9,344 bases of DNA. Origin: Candidatus Ethanoperedens thermophilum. Its GTDB lineage: Archaea > Halobacteriota > Methanosarcinia > Methanosarcinales > EX4572-44. The notes beneath the pieces are model-generated. The model saw only the letters and a program-made list of their open reading frames with translations. It did no database searches and was not told the DNA's origin. The position numbers and the translations under genes were made by a program. Location of the stretch: contig WNEG01000069.1 in assembly GCA_012910725.1 (NCBI GenBank), positions 9,608-18,951 on the forward strand. The letters are read 5' to 3'. Below are positions 6,169 to 9,344 of this stretch, one piece after another. Numbering within the stretch: the first letter of the stretch is position 1; every line of letters begins with the position of its first letter.

Positions 6169-6612
6169 ATGAGCAGCGTATACCCGTCAATTGTTACAGG
6201 ATTTCAACCATCTAACGCTTATGTTTATTCTTTCAATTTCTATAATCTAATCAAAGATATAGAAACCCTTAGAAAAGAGAGAGAATTTGCTGTCTTATCT
6301 CCATTCTATGTCTTTTCCGATGGACACAGTGAAGCTGAAGTAATTCAATTCATCAACGATCATCCCTTTTTGCGTAACATTCTATCTGAAGCTCCCAGAC
6401 ATGTTTTCTCCATCTTTGGTAAGAATGTTCTTCTATACTTGGAGTTGAACAGAGACTACGAGGAAGATTTTGAAGGGCTTTTCATTATCATAAAAACTAA
6501 CTTATCACCTGAAGAATCATTGAATCTTTTAGATAGATTCGATGAGGAGTGGTGGCTTGACGTAGATGACGATATTAGTAATATACTTGAAATAACGGTG
6601 AGGCCAACATGA
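6169..6612 (+). CDS. Acidic HEPN-partner protein, possible antitoxin component
   Basis: A 147-residue protein with no catalytic motif I can name. It ends with an acidic, tryptophan-rich segment, LLDRFDEEWWL (120-130) followed by DVDDD, after a strand-rich middle (residues about 85-112, VLLYLEL and LFIIIKT). From memory, small proteins with this L-x-x-F-D-E-x-W-W ending recur directly upstream of small HEPN proteins in archaea and bacteria, which suggests a conserved two-gene unit. The ATG lies one base after the stop of the ConA-HEPN gene with GGAGG at 6152-6156, and its TGA overlaps the following HEPN start in an ATGA (6609-6612). It is therefore made together with the HEPN protein. Antitoxin, target adaptor or complex subunit are all possible; function is inferred only from position. 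Confidence 0.55.
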   Translation: MSSVYPSIVTGFQPSNAYVYSFNFYNLIKDIETLRKEREFAVLSPFYVFSDGHSEAEVIQFINDHPFLRNILSEAPRHVFSIFGKNVLLYLELNRDYEEDFEGLFIIIKTNLSPEESLNLLDRFDEEWWLDVDDDISNILEITVRPT

Positions 6613-6989
6613 GTTTTAACTGGGAATTGTATATCCATCTGGCTGACGAACTTATATCTTATCAGGAAAATGCAGATTTACGAGAAGCTCATCTGCGTTC
6701 GGCAATAAGTCGCGGTTATTATGGTATATTTTGTATCGCAAGGAATCACCTTGTTGCTAAAAACACATCCATTCCAAGATTTGATACTCACAAATTTGTA
6801 AGGGAGGAATACCAAAAATTACCACGTAACGTAGAGAAGAAGATAGGAAAGAACTTACGCCGCCTGTCGAAGGAAAGAAACGATGCTGATTATGAAAATG
6901 ATGCGGATATTAATGTTTCGAGGGCAAAAACTGCACTTGACTTATCTAAAAGGACTTTAGAAAAATTGCGACAAATTGGGGCAGTATAA
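6609..6989 (+). CDS. Small HEPN domain protein (putative RNase toxin)
   Basis: A 126-residue, almost fully helical protein that fills one HEPN domain. The first helix pair is seen in LREAHLRSAISRGYYGIFCIAR (24-45 region), with the R-S-A-I-S-R-x-Y-Y pattern typical of archaeal HEPN proteins. The last part has LSKERNDADYE (86-96), giving Arg90-x4-Tyr95, the R-x-x-A-D-Y variant seen in place of R-x4-6-H. HEPN proteins with an intact motif cleave RNA; some others pair with nucleotidyltransferases or antitoxins. The Tyr variant leaves activity open. The gene overlaps its upstream partner by four bases, so expression is coupled. There is no nucleotidyltransferase (MNT) gene beside it, which argues against the common HEPN-MNT pair. 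Confidence 0.75.
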   Translation: MSFNWELYIHLADELISYQENADLREAHLRSAISRGYYGIFCIARNHLVAKNTSIPRFDTHKFVREEYQKLPRNVEKKIGKNLRRLSKERNDADYENDADINVSRAKTALDLSKRTLEKLRQIGAV

Positions 6990-6991
6990 CT

Positions 6992-7138
6992 ATGGAACCA
7001 AATGAATTTTTACACCCAGAACAAAGGCTTCCAAGCAAAGCCTACTCAGCTAACGAACCCCGCAAGACAGTAATTGCCTGGCGAGAGCAGGGCTATCCAA
7101 ATGTTGCAGATCTGTGTAATCTCGTGGTTATAAAATAA
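6992..7138 (+). CDS. 48-residue ORF of unknown function, possible gene remnant
   Basis: ATG at 6992, two bases after the HEPN stop, opens a frame of 48 codons beginning MEPNEFLHPEQRLPSKAYS and ending in NLVVIK; TAA is at 7136-7138. I do not recognise it. It contains Pro, Trp and charged residues like a real protein and no low-complexity sequence. There is no clear ribosome binding site, so translation would depend on coupling to the HEPN gene. Its last codons contain the likely cca TATA box. It may be a small fourth gene of the cassette, the front of a gene truncated at the right junction, or chance. Confidence 0.4.
   Translation: MEPNEFLHPEQRLPSKAYSANEPRKTVIAWREQGYPNVADLCNLVVIK
7128..7137 (+). 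promoter_or_regulatory. Probable TATA box of cca
   Basis: TTATAAAATA sits with its centre about 25 bases before 7157. A transcript would begin within a couple of bases of the cca ATG at 7159. As cca has no ribosome binding site, a leaderless mRNA from this promoter fits well. It would make cca expression independent of the cassette upstream. Confidence 0.55.
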
Positions 7139-7158
7139 GCTTGAAACAAATGTAGAAC

Positions 7159-8538
7159 ATGACATTCAAACAGGAACAGATGCAGGAAATCTTTGAAAGA
7201 ATACTCCCAGGTATAACGCCTGGTGAGACGGAGCGAAGAGAGCTAAAAATAATCGCCGACTCGCTGTTAGAACGCATCAACAGCTTTGCAGAGAAGTTCC
7301 AGGTTAAAGGTGTTCTTGTTGGTTCTGCAGCAAGAGACACATGGATTTTAGGCGAACATGATATTGATCTGTTTATCCTGTTCCCAGGAACTGCGAATCG
7401 CGAAATCCTTGAAACAACAGGTCTTGACATTGCAAGAAAAGTGCTCTTCGATGCAGATAAAATAGAAGAGCGATATGCAGAGCACCCGTATTTGCATGGG
7501 ATGGTGAATAACTACAAGATAGACATTGTTCCATGTTTTGACATCAAAGATACAAAAAATATCAAATCGGCAGTGGATAGAACCCCTCACCACAACAACT
7601 TTGTAAAAAAATATATAAAAACGTGTGAGAAGGATGTGCGCCTTGCAAAACAATTCCTTAAAGCGGCAGGAATCTATGGCTCAGAACTGCGAACACATGG
7701 GTTTTCTGGCTACTTAACAGAACTATTGATCATACACTACGGCTCGTTTGCAGCATTACTCAAAGCTTCCGCGGAATGGAAACCCTGCACAACAATCGAT
7801 ATAAAAAGCCATGCAACACACAAACATGATAGCCCGCTTGTAGTGATTGATCCAACTGATCCAGGACGAAACGTGGCAGCAGCACTCAGCCTTGATAACA
7901 TGTGTCGTTTCATTGACATTGCTCGAAATTTCCTGAAAAATCCATGCATAGAGTATTTCTCTAAACCAGCACACAAGCTTGTGTATCAGGAGGAAATAGA
8001 ACAACTACTTCATCGAAGAGGTACAGAACTAATATGCATTACATTTCATAAACCTTGCATAGTGGAGGACACGTTGTATCCGCAGCTTGAAAAAATGCGA
8101 AATGCAGTAGAAAAACTATTAACAAGGCATGATTTTCGAATCATAAACAGCAACTACATCGTGTTGAATGCAGATATTTATCTTATCTTTGAACTGTTTG
8201 AAACGAAGCTTCCAATGGTCAAAAAACACATTGGACCACCAGTATGGTTAAAAGACAATGCTGAAAAATTCAAAGCAAAATATCATAAAAAATTAGGCAA
8301 TCTATCGTATATATACATCAAAGACGGTAAATACACTCTAAATATACAGAGAGTCCACACGACACCCACCTCATTATTTCAATCAGAACTACTAACGTGT
8401 GGACTTGGAAAACACATAACACAAACAATCAAGCAGGATGGATTCTTAACTCTTTCAGACAACGAACTATTTACCATAGAGCATCCAGAGTTCAGAGCAT
8501 TCCTCTATCACCTGCTAACCCATAAACAAGATTCTTAA
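7159..8538 (+). CDS. cca: CCA-adding enzyme, archaeal class I tRNA nucleotidyltransferase
   Basis: A 459-residue enzyme that adds or repairs the 3'-terminal CCA of tRNAs using CTP and ATP without a nucleic acid template. The catalytic head has the nucleotidyltransferase signature Gly55-Ser56 (VLVGSAARDTW) with Asp68-Ile-Asp70 (DIDLF), and the third carboxylate Asp122 in IDIVPCF. Archaeal class I landmarks follow: YAEHPYLHG (106-114), KNIKSAVDRTPHH (133-145), RTHGFSGYLTELLI in the neck region, then the body and tail domains. Length is slightly above the family norm (about 437-450). ATG at 7159 is the only good start near the conserved N-terminus; no ribosome binding site is visible, which agrees with leaderless translation. 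It is the natural neighbour of thpR, now separated from it by the array and HEPN cassette. Confidence 0.95.
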   Translation: MTFKQEQMQEIFERILPGITPGETERRELKIIADSLLERINSFAEKFQVKGVLVGSAARDTWILGEHDIDLFILFPGTANREILETTGLDIARKVLFDADKIEERYAEHPYLHGMVNNYKIDIVPCFDIKDTKNIKSAVDRTPHHNNFVKKYIKTCEKDVRLAKQFLKAAGIYGSELRTHGFSGYLTELLIIHYGSFAALLKASAEWKPCTTIDIKSHATHKHDSPLVVIDPTDPGRNVAAALSLDNMCRFIDIARNFLKNPCIEYFSKPAHKLVYQEEIEQLLHRRGTELICITFHKPCIVEDTLYPQLEKMRNAVEKLLTRHDFRIINSNYIVLNADIYLIFELFETKLPMVKKHIGPPVWLKDNAEKFKAKYHKKLGNLSYIYIKDGKYTLNIQRVHTTPTSLFQSELLTCGLGKHITQTIKQDGFLTLSDNELFTIEHPEFRAFLYHLLTHKQDS

Positions 8539-8564
8539 CCAATGAAACAGTAATATATGGTATT

Positions 8565-8852
8565 ATGCTGCGTGAAAGAGATAAACTTGTAATATGGCCT
8601 GTATACCTTGATACTACGAAATCTCGAGGAGAGGGGCGATTAGCACCAAAAAAACATTCAGTAAAAGAGCCAACATTAAAGGAAGTACAAATAGCAGCTT
8701 CAGAACTGGGGCTTAATCCTGTTGTAGAAGCTGATAAAGCATACCCAAAATCATGGTGGAACGTCTCCGGGCGGGTGCTCATCGACAGAAAAGCACCCAA
8801 ATCAAGGATCATTCAACAGATAGGAAAAATTATCAAGAAAAATAGATCTTGA
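8565..8852 (+). CDS. srp19: Signal recognition particle 19 kDa protein
   Basis: A 95-residue archaeal SRP19, which binds helices 6 and 8 of SRP (7S) RNA and prepares it for SRP54 in co-translational membrane targeting. Recognisable: the N-terminal strand IWPVYLD (10-16), the RNA-contacting SRGEGR (20-25), the PTLKEVQIAASELGLNP helix, AYPKSWWNVSGRV (59-71), and the basic tail IGKIIKKNRS. The size is typical. It starts 26 bases after cca with no clear ribosome binding site and is probably carried on the cca transcript. The RNase P RNA gene follows with its own promoter. Confidence 0.93.
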   Translation: MLRERDKLVIWPVYLDTTKSRGEGRLAPKKHSVKEPTLKEVQIAASELGLNPVVEADKAYPKSWWNVSGRVLIDRKAPKSRIIQQIGKIIKKNRS

Positions 8853-8880
8853 CTTTCATTCCAAACTCGACCACTAAGTT

Positions 8881-8888
8881 TTTATATA
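8881..8888 (+). promoter_or_regulatory. TATA box of the RNase P RNA gene
   Basis: TTTATATA, centred about 24-25 bases before the 5' strand of the P1 helix at 8909. The spacing fits an archaeal promoter starting transcription at the mature 5' end or close to it. Confidence 0.7.
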
Positions 8889-8906
8889 GATTCAGTCACA
8901 GTAGGA

Positions 8907-9324
8907 TTGTCGTTGAGAGAGGCCGAGCGGCTGCCGGTAACATTTGTTGCTGAGGAAAGTCCCCCCACATTCCAAAAACACGAAAACCTGCAAGGGTGTA
9001 TGGTGAGAACCATGTCAATGGCACAGAAACGATACCGACCTCAAGTAAGTTCCCCTATATGGTTGGATTTACCTGGTGTTCTGCTTACTTTGTAAGCACC
9101 ACATGCACAAAAGCGATGATGCTGTGAAGCTGAGGTCGTGCAGTGTTCGGATGGAACGCGTGAATACTCGTGTGTGCAAGCCAGAATAGAGGCTATATCG
9201 TATGTTTTTTGGACATATAGCCTCTTGAAGTGTGGCGCTTAGCTGAACGCCGTTAAAGCATGACAAAAGCCTGTATGGCTTAGTGCAAAACAGCAGGGGG
9301 CTTACAATCCCCACTCGACGACTT
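8907..9324 (+). ncRNA. rnpB: RNase P RNA, archaeal type A
   Basis: The catalytic RNA of RNase P, which removes 5' leaders from tRNA precursors. P1 is formed by GTCGTTGAG (8909-8917) with CTCGACGAC (9314-9322), nine pairs including one G-U. The universal core is present: GAGGAAAGTCC followed by a C-run (8952-8966), which pairs as P4 with the 3' element GGGGGCTTACAATCCCC (9296-9312). ACAGAAACGATACCG (from about 9023) is a further conserved core stretch. A strong long helix, GAGGCTATAT with ATATAGCCTC (about 9187-9225), fits P12. Ends are set from P1 and are exact to within a few bases. The ORFs inside it are not genes. The gene closes a block rich in tRNA and RNA functions. Confidence 0.93.
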
Positions 9325-9344
9325 TATGCCTAATCGTTGACTGA

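Noticed and set aside
8907..9314. ORFs of 62 residues (plus strand) and 81 residues (minus strand)
   Set aside because: They lie within the RNase P RNA, whose conserved core and P1 pairing explain this sequence.

Overview
The window comes from an archaeon that encodes methyl-coenzyme M reductase (MCR). The main evidence is a complete component A2 (AtwA) ATPase of the MCR activation system. It is supported by archaeal Spt5 and L11, a class I archaeal CCA-adding enzyme, archaeal SRP19, a type A archaeal RNase P RNA, and BRE/TATA-type promoters about 25 bases before likely transcription starts. MCR-bearing lineages include methanogens, anaerobic methane oxidisers and alkane oxidisers. Moderate GC and the gene families fit a Methanosarcinales/Methanomicrobia-like organism, but I cannot name a genus.

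Layout. The left third (69-2985) is a minus-strand unit: atwA first, then a small V4R-like domain protein tightly coupled to it, then a solo Cas4-like Fe-S protein. A divergent promoter region (2986-3231) separates this unit from a plus-strand information-processing block: spt5, rpl11 and thpR. After an interruption the block continues with cca, srp19 and the RNase P RNA gene, which has its own promoter. These plus-strand genes act in transcription elongation, the ribosome, tRNA 3'-end maturation and repair, tRNA 5' processing, and protein targeting.

The interruption between thpR and cca (4737-7138) is the unusual part. It opens with about 300 bp of consecutive hairpin modules. The stems differ in sequence but keep self-complementarity, a C-G closing pair around a small loop and a TGCRGAA tail. 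The array starts at the base after the thpR stop and breaks off in the middle of a module at 5040. It is followed by a compact, overlapping gene cassette: a 354-residue protein with a lectin-like (ConA/LamG-like) N-terminal half and a HEPN-like C-terminal half, a 147-residue acidic protein, a 126-residue HEPN protein, and a 48-residue ORF of unknown origin. Both HEPN proteins carry R-x4-Y instead of the usual R-x4-6-H. The cassette looks like an accessory toxin-antitoxin or defence module inserted beside a repeat array in a housekeeping cluster. A further copy of the hairpin module lies at the left window edge (14-34), so the element is dispersed in the genome.
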